A stretch of 64,000 nucleotides of DNA from Paraburkholderia susongensis. Lineage in GTDB: Bacteria; Pseudomonadota; Gammaproteobacteria; Burkholderiales; Burkholderiaceae. Position numbers and translations under genes: made by a program. The stretch spans positions 1-64,000 of the forward strand of contig NZ_FXAT01000016.1 in the NCBI RefSeq assembly GCF_900177725.1, written 5' to 3'. A model generated the notes under the pieces. It worked only from the letters and a program-made list of their open reading frames with translations. It was not told the DNA's origin and did not search any database. Positions 44,779 through 53,846 of this stretch are shown here, piece by piece (positions within the stretch are counted from its first letter, which is position 1; each line of letters starts with the position of its first letter).

Positions 44779-45755
44779 ACAGAACAGCCAGCCATCCAGT
44801 CATGCCGGCGCCGGCCGGCGGCTTTTTCACCCAGCTGCGCAGATCGACGGCCTTCCTGCCGCTGGTGGGCTTGATCGTGATATCCGTGTTCATGGTTGTC
44901 ATGACGGACAATTTTCTATCCGTCGGCAATCTGCAGAATATCGCGCTGCAGTCGTCGATCAACGGCATCATCGCGGTCGGCATGACGGCGGCCATTCTCA
45001 CCGGCGGCGTCGATCTCTCGGTGGGGGCGGTCGTCGCGCTGTCGGGTACGCTATGCGCGGGAATGATGGTGCGCTTCGGCATGCCGGTCTTCGTGGCCGT
45101 GCTGCTGGGCATTGCGGTCGGCGCGGTGTTCGGCATGTTCAACGGCTATTGCGTCGCCTACCTGCGCATGCCGTCGATCATCGTGACGTTGGCCACCATG
45201 GGCGTTGCGCGGGGCCTCGCGCTGATCTATACCGGCGGCTATCCGATCGACGGCTTGCCCGACTCGTTTTCGTTTCTCGGCGATGGCGTGGTGGCCGGCA
45301 TCAAGGTGCCCATTCTCGTCATGCTCCTCACCTACGCCATTGCCTTCGTCCTGCTCAACCTGGCGCCGTTCGGCCGCTATGTCTATGCGATCGGCGGCAA
45401 CGAGGAGGCGACCCGGCTGTCGGGCGTGCGCGTGGCGCGCTACAAGCTGCTCGTGTACGCGCTCAGCGGCTTGACCGCGGCGATCGCCGGCATTGTGCTG
45501 GCTTCGCGTATTACCAGCGGCCAGCCTGGCGCGGGCGTAGGCTTCGAGCTCGACGCCATCGCGGCGGTCGTGATGGGCGGCACGTCGATTGCCGGCGGCC
45601 GGGGCGCGATTCTGGGCACGCTGGTTGGCGCGCTCCTGCTGGGCGTGCTCAACAACGGCTTGAACATCATGGGCGTCTCGCCGTATCTGCAATTGATCGT
45701 GAAGGGCGGCATTGTGCTGCTGGCTATTTTCATCAGTCGTGAAACCAGGCGCTGA
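44775..45755 (+). CDS. sugar ABC transporter permease (second system)
   Basis: A 326-residue RbsC-type permease with eight to ten helices. Segments include NLQNIALQSSINGIIAVGMT (about 56-75), ILTGGVDLSVGAVVALSG (about 78-95), YAIGGNEEATRLSGV (about 208-222) and GGTSIAGGRGAILGTLVGAL near the C-terminus. The N-terminal 30 residues form a cytoplasmic tail. Start overlaps the ATPase stop by four bases. Confidence 0.92.
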   Translation: MNRTASHPVMPAPAGGFFTQLRRSTAFLPLVGLIVISVFMVVMTDNFLSVGNLQNIALQSSINGIIAVGMTAAILTGGVDLSVGAVVALSGTLCAGMMVRFGMPVFVAVLLGIAVGAVFGMFNGYCVAYLRMPSIIVTLATMGVARGLALIYTGGYPIDGLPDSFSFLGDGVVAGIKVPILVMLLTYAIAFVLLNLAPFGRYVYAIGGNEEATRLSGVRVARYKLLVYALSGLTAAIAGIVLASRITSGQPGAGVGFELDAIAAVVMGGTSIAGGRGAILGTLVGALLLGVLNNGLNIMGVSPYLQLIVKGGIVLLAIFISRETRR

Positions 45756-45788
45756 AGCGTTTCGCTCAATCGAAAGAGGATTTTGAAA

Positions 45789-46925
45789 ATGACTTATCAC
45801 GGATTCGAAAAGGGACTGGCGGGCAGCGCCATCGGGCAGCTCGCCGCCATGCAGGCGGTCGTCTGTCACGGTCCCAGGGACTACCGGCTCGAAACGGTCG
45901 AGCGTCCGACGGCGGGCCCCGGCGAGCTGGTCATCAGCATTGCGGCTTGCGGCATTTGCGCGTCGGACTGCAAGTGCTATTCGGGCGCCAAGATGTTCTG
46001 GGGCGGCGAAGGGCAGCCCGCGTACGTCAAGCCCCCCGTGATTCCCGGACATGAGTTCTTCGGCTATGTCGAAGAACTTGGCGAAGGCGCGGCCGAGCAT
46101 TTCGGCGTGCAGAAAGGCGATCGCGTGATTGCCGAGCAGATCGTGCCGTGCGACAAATGCCTGTTTTGCAAAAGCGGCAAATACTGGATGTGCGAAGTGC
46201 ACAACATCTTTGGATTCCAGCGCGTGGTGGCCGACGGCGGTATGGCCGATTACATGCGTTTGCCGTCAACCTCGCGCGTGCACAAGATTCCGGAAGCGAT
46301 CTCGCTGGAGGACGCTGCGATCATCGAGCCATTCGCATGTGCCATTCACACGGTGAATCGGGGCGACATCCAGTTCGACGATGTGGTCGTGATCGCGGGA
46401 GCGGGTCCGCTGGGTCTGATGATGGTGCAGGCGGCGCATCTCAGGACGCCGAAGAAACTCGTGGTGATCGATCTCGTGCCCGAGCGGCTGGCGCTCGCCA
46501 AAACGTTTGGCGCCGACGTGGTGATCAATCCGAAGACCGAGAACGCCGAGGCAATCGTGCGGGAGCTAACCGGGGGCTACGGCTGCGACGTTTATCTGGA
46601 AACCACCGGTGTGCCCGCGGGCGTGACCCAGGGCCTGAGCATGATCCGCAAGCTGGGCCGCTTCGTGGAGTTCAGCGTCTTCGGCGCGGATACCACTGCG
46701 GACTGGTCGATTATCGGCGATCGCAAGGAACTCGATGTGCGTGGCGCGCATCTGGGTCCGTATTGCTACCCGGTGGTGATCGACCTGATGGCGCGGGGGC
46801 TCATCACTTCCAAAGGCATCGTCACCCACAATTTCCCGCTTTCCGACTGGGAGCAGGCCATTGTCGTTGCCAACTCGCTCGACTCGATCAAGGTGCTGCT
46901 CAGGCCCGAGCGACTGGAACGCTGA
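45789..46925 (+). CDS. zinc-dependent polyol/alcohol dehydrogenase
   Basis: A 378-residue medium-chain dehydrogenase. Catalytic zinc ligands are in ACGICASDCK (Cys near 56) and VIPGHEFFG (His near 84); the structural zinc is held by CDKCLFCKSGKYWMC (about 121-135). The NAD site is VVIAGAGPLGLMMVQ (about 202-216). Sequence runs such as RVHKIPEAISLEDAAIIEP and DVRGAHLGPYCYPVVIDL closely resemble what I remember of erythritol/L-threitol dehydrogenases (EltD), so a polyol substrate is likely. Start at ATG 45789 with GAGGA upstream; an in-frame TTG six bases earlier is unlikely. It ends the cluster and would feed a ketose to the kinase. Confidence 0.88.
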   Translation: MTYHGFEKGLAGSAIGQLAAMQAVVCHGPRDYRLETVERPTAGPGELVISIAACGICASDCKCYSGAKMFWGGEGQPAYVKPPVIPGHEFFGYVEELGEGAAEHFGVQKGDRVIAEQIVPCDKCLFCKSGKYWMCEVHNIFGFQRVVADGGMADYMRLPSTSRVHKIPEAISLEDAAIIEPFACAIHTVNRGDIQFDDVVVIAGAGPLGLMMVQAAHLRTPKKLVVIDLVPERLALAKTFGADVVINPKTENAEAIVRELTGGYGCDVYLETTGVPAGVTQGLSMIRKLGRFVEFSVFGADTTADWSIIGDRKELDVRGAHLGPYCYPVVIDLMARGLITSKGIVTHNFPLSDWEQAIVVANSLDSIKVLLRPERLER

Positions 46926-46944
46926 CGCGTTCGTGAGCGGCTCA

Positions 46945-46963
46945 GGTGGCTTTCGGGGCCACC
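46945..46963 (+). terminator. hairpin after the polyol dehydrogenase gene
   Basis: GGTGGC (46945-46950) pairs with GCCACC (46958-46963) around a seven-base loop, 20 bases after the dehydrogenase stop. There is no T-run. It is a weak terminator candidate for the long ABC/dehydrogenase operon. Confidence 0.4.
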
Positions 46964-47086
46964 CGGGCCGTTGACGTTCACACGAGTTCTGTCGCGATAA
47001 GTCGTTTCGGGGAGAGGCGCTTCCGGGCAGAATGCGGGCGCATCGAAAATCCTTGAAGCCCGTCATGGGGCGCGTTCGGCGTTTGA

Positions 47087-47113
47087 TCGGCAGAGCCGCT
47101 CCGGCTCTGCCGA
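47087..47113 (-). terminator. strong hairpin between convergent genes
   Basis: TCGGCAGAGCC (47087-47097) and GGCTCTGCCGA (47103-47113) form a perfect 11-base stem with loop GCTCC. It lies 13 bases beyond the phosphoesterase stop and downstream of the convergent dehydrogenase. It can serve as a bidirectional terminator, although no long U-run is present. Confidence 0.6.
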
Positions 47114-47126
47114 CCACGTCACACGG

Positions 47127-49085
47127 TTACGGCGTGCGCGGAAACTCGAACGCTTCGAACAGGTCGTCGATTGCGGGTGCGTTAACCGGCACATACGGAT
47201 GCGTCTGCAACTGGATCGGGTTCGGCAGATTGTCGCGGCTTCTTTGCGTGATTGGCTTCAGATGCCAGTTGCGGTCGATGAACTTCACGATCGACGCATG
47301 ATCCCCGTACTGGTGCACGACACGTCCACCGCGCGAGTAGGGCGATACGACGATCATCGGAATGCGCGGGCCGTCGCCGAAGAAGTCGAGCGGCTGGATG
47401 TAGCCTGAGTCGTAGTAGCCGCCGCCTTCGTCGGTCGTGATCAGGATCGCCGTCGAGGCCCACAGGCTCGGGTCGCGCTGCACCGTGTCGACCAGCTTGT
47501 GCACGAACGATTCAAAGAGCCCGAACTTCGACGACTCCGGGTGCCCGTCGAGCAGACCGCCCGGTTTCACGAACGAAACCGCGGGCAGCGTGCCATTCGT
47601 AATGTCCGCGTACAGATCGGTCGTGTCCTGCAGGTGCGCTTTGACGAGCGCGGGGTTCGTCATGATCGCGGTTTCATACAGGAATGGGTTGCAGATATTG
47701 CAGTAGACACTCGTGGCGGGCGTTTTCACAAACGTATTCCAGCCCTCACCGTAGTACTTCCACGAAATGTTCTTCTCGATCAGCGTATCGGCGATCGTCC
47801 GCACCGGCGACGGCGGGATCGTGAATGCACTCGTATTGACCGTGCCGTCCCCGTTGTAGCCCGGGTTGTAGTTGTTCAGCAGGTAATACGTGTTCGGCGC
47901 GCATTTCGCGTCCGGCTTGTACGGTAGACGGTTCAGGTACTGGCGCAGTGCGCCGGCGCCGGGCTGATGACCATCCGAGCAGTTGCTGTACGAACCGCCT
48001 GAATAGCCGTCCTGCGTGTACCAGTTGTTGGTGTGTGCCAGCGGCAGCGGATTTTCGATCTGATCCGCCGGCGGCTTCGTGGCATTACCGTTGCCGTCCG
48101 TGTAGTAGAGCGCGTCGGCGGTACCTATCATGATGCTGTTTGCGCCTGTGCCGCCCATCACCGGCTGGTGGTAGTTGTCGCTGATCGTAAATTCGCGCGC
48201 GAGATGCGTGAAATACGGCATGTCGCCGGTATTCACGTTGTAGTAGCCGAGCGCGGTCGCTCCTTCACCGGTTGTCTCGTCGTTGAAGTTCGCGGGCCGG
48301 GGCTGGCCGTTCGAACCGGCGCCCACTGACGTCTCTACCCACGCGAACAGATCCATCTGACAACCACTCGGATTATCGAGTGTGGCGTGATCGAGACTGC
48401 AATCGGCCTCTTGCCAGTTCTGATAGAAGCGGTGCACCGGACTGTTGATGTACTGGTCATAGTCGGGACCGACGCGCGAGATCTGATACGGTCCGTTCGG
48501 CAGGTTATATGTGTTCGAGCCGAAGCGCGTATCGACGCTATGCATCGGCAAGCCGCTCGCACCGGTGGTCAAATGCACGACGTCCCAAGGCTCCATCATC
48601 GCGCCCTCAGCGGCCTGCGCCGCTGCGAGCGTAGCGAACGGCGGCGGACTGGTATCGCTCGGTGTGCTTGCCGTGGAGCCGGTATTCGGCGCCGGCAGCA
48701 CCGTATATAGCTGCTTGCCGCCAGGCGCCATATCGAAGCGCTTCGGGTCCGTGGCACTGGCCGTGTATTGCGCGGCCAGCGCGAAGTTCGGGCCTGGGCG
48801 GCCGTCGGCCGTGATGATGCCCTTCGACAACAGGTTCGCCACCGTCTGCCCCTGGCGGGGCGTGTAAGCACCGAATACGTGATCAAACGTGCGGTTCTCG
48901 CCGACCACGACGATGACGTGCTTGATTGGCGATGCGGTGTTCACTGTCGCGGCCGCTACCGCGGCCTGCTGCTCGCTTTGCGCGACAGCTGGGCAGATAG
49001 CGGCAGCAAACGCAACGGAAACGGCGCCACAAAGCAAGCCGCTTCTAAATATTGGTGTACTAATTACATTGGCAATTTTTTTCAC
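47127..49085 (-). CDS. secreted phosphoesterase (acid phosphatase AcpA / phospholipase C family)
   Basis: A protein of about 652 residues in the phosphoesterase family PF04185. It has an N-terminal signal peptide (about 1-36, ending CPAVAQ) and the family motifs IKHVIVVVGENRTFDHVFGA (metal site with nucleophile Thr, about 54-73), DMPYFTHLAREFTISDNYHQ, ILITTDEGGGYYDSGY and PRIPMIVVSPYSRGGRV. AcpA and phospholipases C of this family release phosphate from organic esters outside the cell. I place the start at GTG 49085, as GGAGG sits five bases before it; the in-frame ATG at 49097 overlaps that ribosome-binding site. It is a single gene with a hairpin after it. Confidence 0.87.
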   Translation of the reverse strand: MKKIANVISTPIFRSGLLCGAVSVAFAAAICPAVAQSEQQAAVAAATVNTASPIKHVIVVVGENRTFDHVFGAYTPRQGQTVANLLSKGIITADGRPGPNFALAAQYTASATDPKRFDMAPGGKQLYTVLPAPNTGSTASTPSDTSPPPFATLAAAQAAEGAMMEPWDVVHLTTGASGLPMHSVDTRFGSNTYNLPNGPYQISRVGPDYDQYINSPVHRFYQNWQEADCSLDHATLDNPSGCQMDLFAWVETSVGAGSNGQPRPANFNDETTGEGATALGYYNVNTGDMPYFTHLAREFTISDNYHQPVMGGTGANSIMIGTADALYYTDGNGNATKPPADQIENPLPLAHTNNWYTQDGYSGGSYSNCSDGHQPGAGALRQYLNRLPYKPDAKCAPNTYYLLNNYNPGYNGDGTVNTSAFTIPPSPVRTIADTLIEKNISWKYYGEGWNTFVKTPATSVYCNICNPFLYETAIMTNPALVKAHLQDTTDLYADITNGTLPAVSFVKPGGLLDGHPESSKFGLFESFVHKLVDTVQRDPSLWASTAILITTDEGGGYYDSGYIQPLDFFGDGPRIPMIVVSPYSRGGRVVHQYGDHASIVKFIDRNWHLKPITQRSRDNLPNPIQLQTHPYVPVNAPAIDDLFEAFEFPRTP

Positions 49086-49414
49086 GAACGCCTCCATGAC
49101 GTTACTCAGACGAGCAAGCGGTGATGTGGCGTGTGGAAACGACGGGCAGCCCCCTGCGTGGGGATGCTGCCTCTATTACAAAGCGTTACGACGGAAAGAA
49201 ATTATCGGGGGGGAATGACAAAACAGGGACGAAAAGAAGTCGATGGCATGTGAATTTGCCAACGGATTACTTTCACTGCGATCCGCATTGCTCGATTCGC
49301 CCGTGGCAAAGGCCGCGAGCACATCATCGTTCATTGCGGTTATCTCGTCGCTTCAGCATGAATCGGCATCATATTTTCATATCATCGGCGAGACGAAAAC
49401 GAAGGAACCTCGCT
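49086..49414. other. intergenic region, no gene recognised
   Basis: About 330 bases between the phosphoesterase start and the LysR stop. A hairpin (GGCAGCCCCC with GGGG-AT-GCTGCC, 49145-49171) could weakly end LysR transcription. The promoter of the phosphoesterase gene must be here but no clear boxes were found. Confidence 0.4.
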
Positions 49415-50311
49415 TCAGAGCGAGCCTGGTTCTGTCCGCAGATGATTGACGAACAGCTTGGCGGCAGTCGGCAGTGATTCAAAGGAGCGAACGCATATTT
49501 GGATTTTGCGCCGTGTCCATGCTTCGGAAAGCTGAATTATCCGGAAGTTGAACATGACCGAGTAGCGTCGAGCCAACTCGAGCGGCAGTATCCCAATGCC
49601 AAGCCCCGAGTTGACCATGAAGCACAACGCGTCGAAACCAGTGCATTGGACTTTCAGTTTCAGATTGCGTTTTTCCTCGTTCGCAGCGGCGGCCAACACG
49701 CGATTGATCGAGCTGCCCCGATGCAAGCCGATGAAGTCATAGTCCAACGCTTCCGCGAATCGGAGACCGTCGCGTGCTTTCAAGGGATGATCGGCCGGAA
49801 CCACAAGAGCCAGCACATCTTCGCGATAAGGAAAAATCTCCACGTCCTGATCGGACATGTCACCTGAAAATATACCGACGTCCGCCGCGTTTTCAGCCAC
49901 CGACTTGATCACGGCCGACGTGATCTTCTCCTCGAGATCGACCTGAATGTTTGGATATTCACTCAAGAATTTCTTGATGTCGTCCGGCAAGAATTGAGTG
50001 ATGGCCGAGATGTTGGCGTGCACGCGGATAAAGCCACGAATGCCGACTTCATATTCGCGCATGTGCACGGCGATTTCATCGAGTTCGTGCAGCGCCCGTC
50101 GTGCCATCGTGGAAAGTTCGGTGCCCGCGGGCGTGGGCCTGATCCCTTTGTTGGTCCGAATCAGCAGCCGTATTCCCAGCGTTTCCTCGAGTTCGCTTAG
50201 ACGCTTGCTGACTGCTGCCGCGGCGATGTGCTCGTTTTCCGCGGCAGCCGCGATCGTACCGCGCTCTACCACACTGACGAAGAGCTTGAGGGAAACAGGA
50301 TCGAGACGCAT
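49415..50311 (-). CDS. LysR-type regulator of the ALDH-GMC-LIV-HMGL cluster
   Basis: A 298-residue LysR-type regulator. The DNA-binding domain reads LDPVSLKLFVSVVERGTIAA with HIAAAAVSKRLSELEETLGI. The effector domain runs from about 90. The Met at 50311 is the usual start; an upstream frame to 50419 adds non-homologous sequence. It is divergent from the aldehyde dehydrogenase gene with a 220-base gap and so is the likely activator of the eight-gene operon to its right. Its inducer is probably that pathway's substrate or an intermediate. Confidence 0.9.
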   Translation of the reverse strand: MRLDPVSLKLFVSVVERGTIAAAAENEHIAAAAVSKRLSELEETLGIRLLIRTNKGIRPTPAGTELSTMARRALHELDEIAVHMREYEVGIRGFIRVHANISAITQFLPDDIKKFLSEYPNIQVDLEEKITSAVIKSVAENAADVGIFSGDMSDQDVEIFPYREDVLALVVPADHPLKARDGLRFAEALDYDFIGLHRGSSINRVLAAAANEEKRNLKLKVQCTGFDALCFMVNSGLGIGILPLELARRYSVMFNFRIIQLSEAWTRRKIQICVRSFESLPTAAKLFVNHLRTEPGSL

Positions 50312-50531
50312 AACACGAGTGATTGATGCAGCTGATGGATGCGCCGTGCTACGACGCGGCGGCGCAATTCTACCCGTGCGCCAAAGTCTTGTCATCGCGA
50401 TACGTGATGGCAGCATCATGAAAAGCTGCTTTAGGCCGCCATGCCGCTGTTGCTAGACTGCCAGCAAAAGTGGAATACAACGATGCCGCGAGACGCAGCG
50501 TCAGCTCAACAGAAAAAAGGCGGAGACAGGC

Positions 50532-52001
50532 ATGGCATTGCGAGCAGCAGAATTATTGCGTCAACACGCCTACGTGGGCGGTGTCTGGTGTGCAGCCGAC
50601 AACGGCGCCACCATCGACGTGCGCAATCCCTTCGACAATAGCCTGCTGGGCACGATCCCTAACCTGGGTGCAACGGAGACCGCGCGTGCCATCGCGGCAG
50701 CCGATGACGCGCTGCCCGCGTGGCGCGCGAAGACCGGCAAGGAGCGCGGCGCCATTCTGCGCAGGTGGCATCAACTGATCGAACGGCACAGCGACGATCT
50801 CGCGCTGCTGCTCACGCTCGAACAAGGCAAGCCGCTCGCAGAAGCGAAAGGCGAACTGAACTACGCGCTGTCCTTCGTCGAGTGGTTCGCGGAAGAGGCC
50901 AAACGCGTCTATGGCGACGTGCTCCCGACGCCGCGAAGCGACCAGCGCATGATGGCGATCCGTCAGCCGGTCGGCGTCGTGGCGGCCATCATCGCGTGGA
51001 ATTTCCCATCGGCGCTCGTCACGCGCAAGGTCAGTCCGGCACTCGCCGCGGGCTGCACCGTCGTGTTGAAACCGTCCGAACTGACGCCGTTCACCGCGCT
51101 CGCGTTGGCGTGGCTGGGCGAGCAGGCGGGCATTCCGCCGGGCGTGTTCAATGTCGTGACGGGCGATCCGGCTCCCATCGGCTGCGAGCTCGCCGGGAGC
51201 TCCGTCGTCCGCAAACTGACGTTCACCGGATCGACCGCGACGGGCCGGTTGTTGATGCAGCAAAGCGCATCCAACATCAAGAAGCTGTCGCTCGAGCTGG
51301 GCGGCAATGCGCCCTTCATCGTGTTCGAGGACGCCGATCTGGACGACGCGGTGCAAGGCCTGATGGCCTCCAAATTCCGCAATGCGGGCCAGACGTGCGT
51401 GTGTGCCAATCGGGTGTTCGTGCATGCGAGCGTCGCCGGGACGTTTGCCGCGAAGCTGCGCGCCGAGATCGAACGGATGAAGCTCGGCAACGGTTTGGAC
51501 AAGGATGTGACGATCGGGCCGCTGATCGATCAACGGGCCGTTCAGAAGGTCAGCCGCCTCGTCGACGATGCAGTCGCGAAGGGCGCGCGTCTCCTGAGTG
51601 GCGGCCGCCTGAGCGAGCCCGGCTCGTTGCTGTTCCAGCCGACCCTGCTGGACGGCATCTCCAATGATATGGACATCGCGCACGCAGAGATCTTCGGGCC
51701 GGTGGTCGCGCTGAGCGTGTTCGAATCGGAAGAAAGCGTGCTGGCGCGTGCGAACGATAGTGAATCGGGTCTCGCTGCCTACTTCTACACCGCCAGTCTC
51801 GAGCGTACCTGGCGTGTCATGGAAGCACTCGAATACGGGATCGTCGGCATCAATACGGGCGCAGTCTCCAATGAGGTCGGTCCGTTCGGTGGCGTCAAGG
51901 AATCCGGCGTCGGACGCGAAGGATCCAAATACGGCATCGAAGAGTTTCTCGAACTCAAGTACGCATGCCTCGCCGGCAAGTCGTTCAACAGCGCGCGTTA
52001 G
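50532..52001 (+). CDS. NAD(P)-dependent aldehyde dehydrogenase, succinate-semialdehyde dehydrogenase-like
   Basis: A 489-residue aldehyde dehydrogenase most like GabD succinate-semialdehyde dehydrogenases. Motifs: IAWNFPSALVTRKVSPALAA (NAD binding), the general base Glu255 in LELGGNAPF, the catalytic Cys289 in NAGQTCVCANR, and EIFGPVVALS. It would oxidise an aldehyde acid to a dicarboxylate. Because its neighbour is an alcohol oxidoreductase and the cluster ends in CoA-transferase plus HMG-CoA lyase, mevaldate (giving hydroxymethylglutarate) is a possible substrate; that is inference. RBS GGAGA precedes ATG 50532. Confidence 0.88.
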   Translation: MALRAAELLRQHAYVGGVWCAADNGATIDVRNPFDNSLLGTIPNLGATETARAIAAADDALPAWRAKTGKERGAILRRWHQLIERHSDDLALLLTLEQGKPLAEAKGELNYALSFVEWFAEEAKRVYGDVLPTPRSDQRMMAIRQPVGVVAAIIAWNFPSALVTRKVSPALAAGCTVVLKPSELTPFTALALAWLGEQAGIPPGVFNVVTGDPAPIGCELAGSSVVRKLTFTGSTATGRLLMQQSASNIKKLSLELGGNAPFIVFEDADLDDAVQGLMASKFRNAGQTCVCANRVFVHASVAGTFAAKLRAEIERMKLGNGLDKDVTIGPLIDQRAVQKVSRLVDDAVAKGARLLSGGRLSEPGSLLFQPTLLDGISNDMDIAHAEIFGPVVALSVFESEESVLARANDSESGLAAYFYTASLERTWRVMEALEYGIVGINTGAVSNEVGPFGGVKESGVGREGSKYGIEEFLELKYACLAGKSFNSAR

Positions 52002-52104
52002 TTGTCGACTGAGCGCCTGATCTGCACGCGGGCGTGCGTCGCCTGCAAGTTTTCCCCGTGAGTGTTGTCAGCCAGGACAGGCGGGTGCCGCCTGCGTATT
52101 GCTT

Positions 52105-53739
52105 ATGAATTCATCGTCAGAGGCTTCTTTTACGGATGCCGGTAGCTTCGATTACGTCATCGTCGGTTCCGGCGCCGCGGGCGCCATTCTGGCCGAGCGC
52201 CTGAGTGCCGATGGCGCATCGGTTTGCGTGCTCGAAGCCGGGCCGCCCGATCACAGTCCGTATCTGCACATTCCGGCTGGCTTCATCAAGGCCGTGTTCA
52301 ATAACAAGTACGCGTGGCAGTTTTCGAGCGAGCCGACGGAGCTGACCAATGGCCGGCGCATTCCGATTCCACAGGGCCGCACGCTCGGCGGATCCACTTC
52401 GATCAACGGGCTGGTCTACAACCGTGGCCAGGCTGCCGACTTCGATCACTGGGCGAGTCTCGGCAATCCCGGCTGGTCTTTCGCCGATGTGCTGCCGTAC
52501 TTCAAGTCGATGGAGCGGCGCGTCGGCGGTGACGATGCCTATCGCGGGCGGCAGGGCAAGCTGCCGGTGAGCGACATCGACTGGATTCATCCGTTGTGCG
52601 AAGCCTTCATCGCCGGCGCGCAGGAATTCGGCATGCCGCGCAATCCGGACTACAACGGCGCGAGTCAGGCAGGCGTCGGGTACTTCCAGCGCACGATCGA
52701 CAACGGCTGGCGCATGAGCACGGCGCGATGTTTTCTCAAGCCGTCGAGGTCGCGCGCCAATCTGACGGTGCGAACCTATGCGCAGGCGACCCGGGTGCTG
52801 TTCGAAAGCACGCGCGCGATCGGCGTGAGTTATCGCGATCCACGGCAGCCGTCGGTCGCGCACGCGGTCAAGGCGCGTCGTGAAGTGATCGTATCGAGTG
52901 GCGCGATCAACACGCCGAAGCTGCTGCAACTGTCGGGACTCGGTCCCGCCGGTTTCCTGCGCGAGAAAGGCATCGCCGTGGTGCGCGATTTGCCCGGCGT
53001 CGGCGAGAACCTGAGCGACCACTATTCAGTCCGCGTCGTGGCGCGCGTGAAAAACATGCAGACGATGAATCAGCTCGTGCGAGGGCTAAACCTCGTCGGC
53101 CAGATCAGTCGATGGATGATGAAGAGGCCCAGCATCATGGCGCTGAGCCCGTCGCTGGTGCACTACTTCTGGCAGTCGCGCGCGGGCCTCGATGCGCCCG
53201 ACCTGCAAGGCGTCTTTACGCCCGCCAGCTACAAGGAAGGCTATGTCGGCGTGCTCGATGACTTTCCTGGCATGACCACGGGCGTCTGGCAGCATCGTCC
53301 GGATAGCCGCGGCCAGGTGCGCGTGCGCTCCGCGGATCCCTTCGAGGATCCGGTCATCAATGCGAATTACCTCGGTCACGCCGACGATCAGATGACGCTG
53401 ATTCGCGGCATCCGCCTCGCGCGAAGCCTGTTGCAGTCGAAAGCGCTGGCGTCGTGTTTCGACGGCGAATCGCTGCCGGGCGCGCTGTGCCAATCCGATG
53501 ACGAACTGCTCGACTTCGCACGTCGCTACGGCGTGTCGTCGTATCACGTGAACGGCACCGCGCGCATGGGCCCGGACGGCGATCCGCTCGCCGTCGTCGA
53601 TCCGCAACTGCGCGTGCATGGCGTGCAGTCGCTGCGCGTCGTCGATTCGTCCGTGATGCCGTCGATGCCGTCGGCCAACATCTGCGCCGCCACGATGATG
53701 ATCGGCAACAAGGCCGCCGATCTGATCCGGCAGGGCTGA
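52105..53739 (+). CDS. GMC-family FAD alcohol oxidoreductase
   Basis: A 544-residue choline-dehydrogenase-like flavoprotein. The FAD dinucleotide motif is FDYVIVGSGAAGAILAERLS with VCVLEAG. GMC signature 1 is near GRTLGGSTSINGLVYNRG (about 92-109), and signature 2 is SSGAINTPKLLQLSGLGP (about 264-281). The catalytic His481 lies in SSYHVNGTARMG, and SANICAATMMIG is at the C-terminus. It oxidises a primary alcohol to an aldehyde, passing electrons to oxygen or a quinone. Start at ATG 52105; a TTG six bases upstream is less likely. The gene is between the aldehyde dehydrogenase and the importer, so it probably forms the aldehyde used by the former. Confidence 0.9.
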   Translation: MNSSSEASFTDAGSFDYVIVGSGAAGAILAERLSADGASVCVLEAGPPDHSPYLHIPAGFIKAVFNNKYAWQFSSEPTELTNGRRIPIPQGRTLGGSTSINGLVYNRGQAADFDHWASLGNPGWSFADVLPYFKSMERRVGGDDAYRGRQGKLPVSDIDWIHPLCEAFIAGAQEFGMPRNPDYNGASQAGVGYFQRTIDNGWRMSTARCFLKPSRSRANLTVRTYAQATRVLFESTRAIGVSYRDPRQPSVAHAVKARREVIVSSGAINTPKLLQLSGLGPAGFLREKGIAVVRDLPGVGENLSDHYSVRVVARVKNMQTMNQLVRGLNLVGQISRWMMKRPSIMALSPSLVHYFWQSRAGLDAPDLQGVFTPASYKEGYVGVLDDFPGMTTGVWQHRPDSRGQVRVRSADPFEDPVINANYLGHADDQMTLIRGIRLARSLLQSKALASCFDGESLPGALCQSDDELLDFARRYGVSSYHVNGTARMGPDGDPLAVVDPQLRVHGVQSLRVVDSSVMPSMPSANICAATMMIGNKAADLIRQG

Positions 53740-53846
53740 AATGCCCGCCGGCAGCGTCGTTTGAATCGCTTTTTTCCGTCGTTCCCAGCACACATAACAG
53801 ATCGCGGCCGCCGTCATGCGACGGCACCGACAAGGAGATAGACGCA

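Noticed and set aside
33248..46925. Ordinary L-rhamnose utilisation operon
   Set aside because: The aldolase-SDR fusion and kinase resemble rhamnose enzymes, but the rhamnose isomerase and mutarotase are absent and an EltD-like dehydrogenase is present, so the substrate is left open.
49086..49097. ATG at 49097 as start of the phosphoesterase
   Set aside because: The best Shine-Dalgarno (GGAGG) overlaps this ATG and is correctly spaced for the GTG at 49085.
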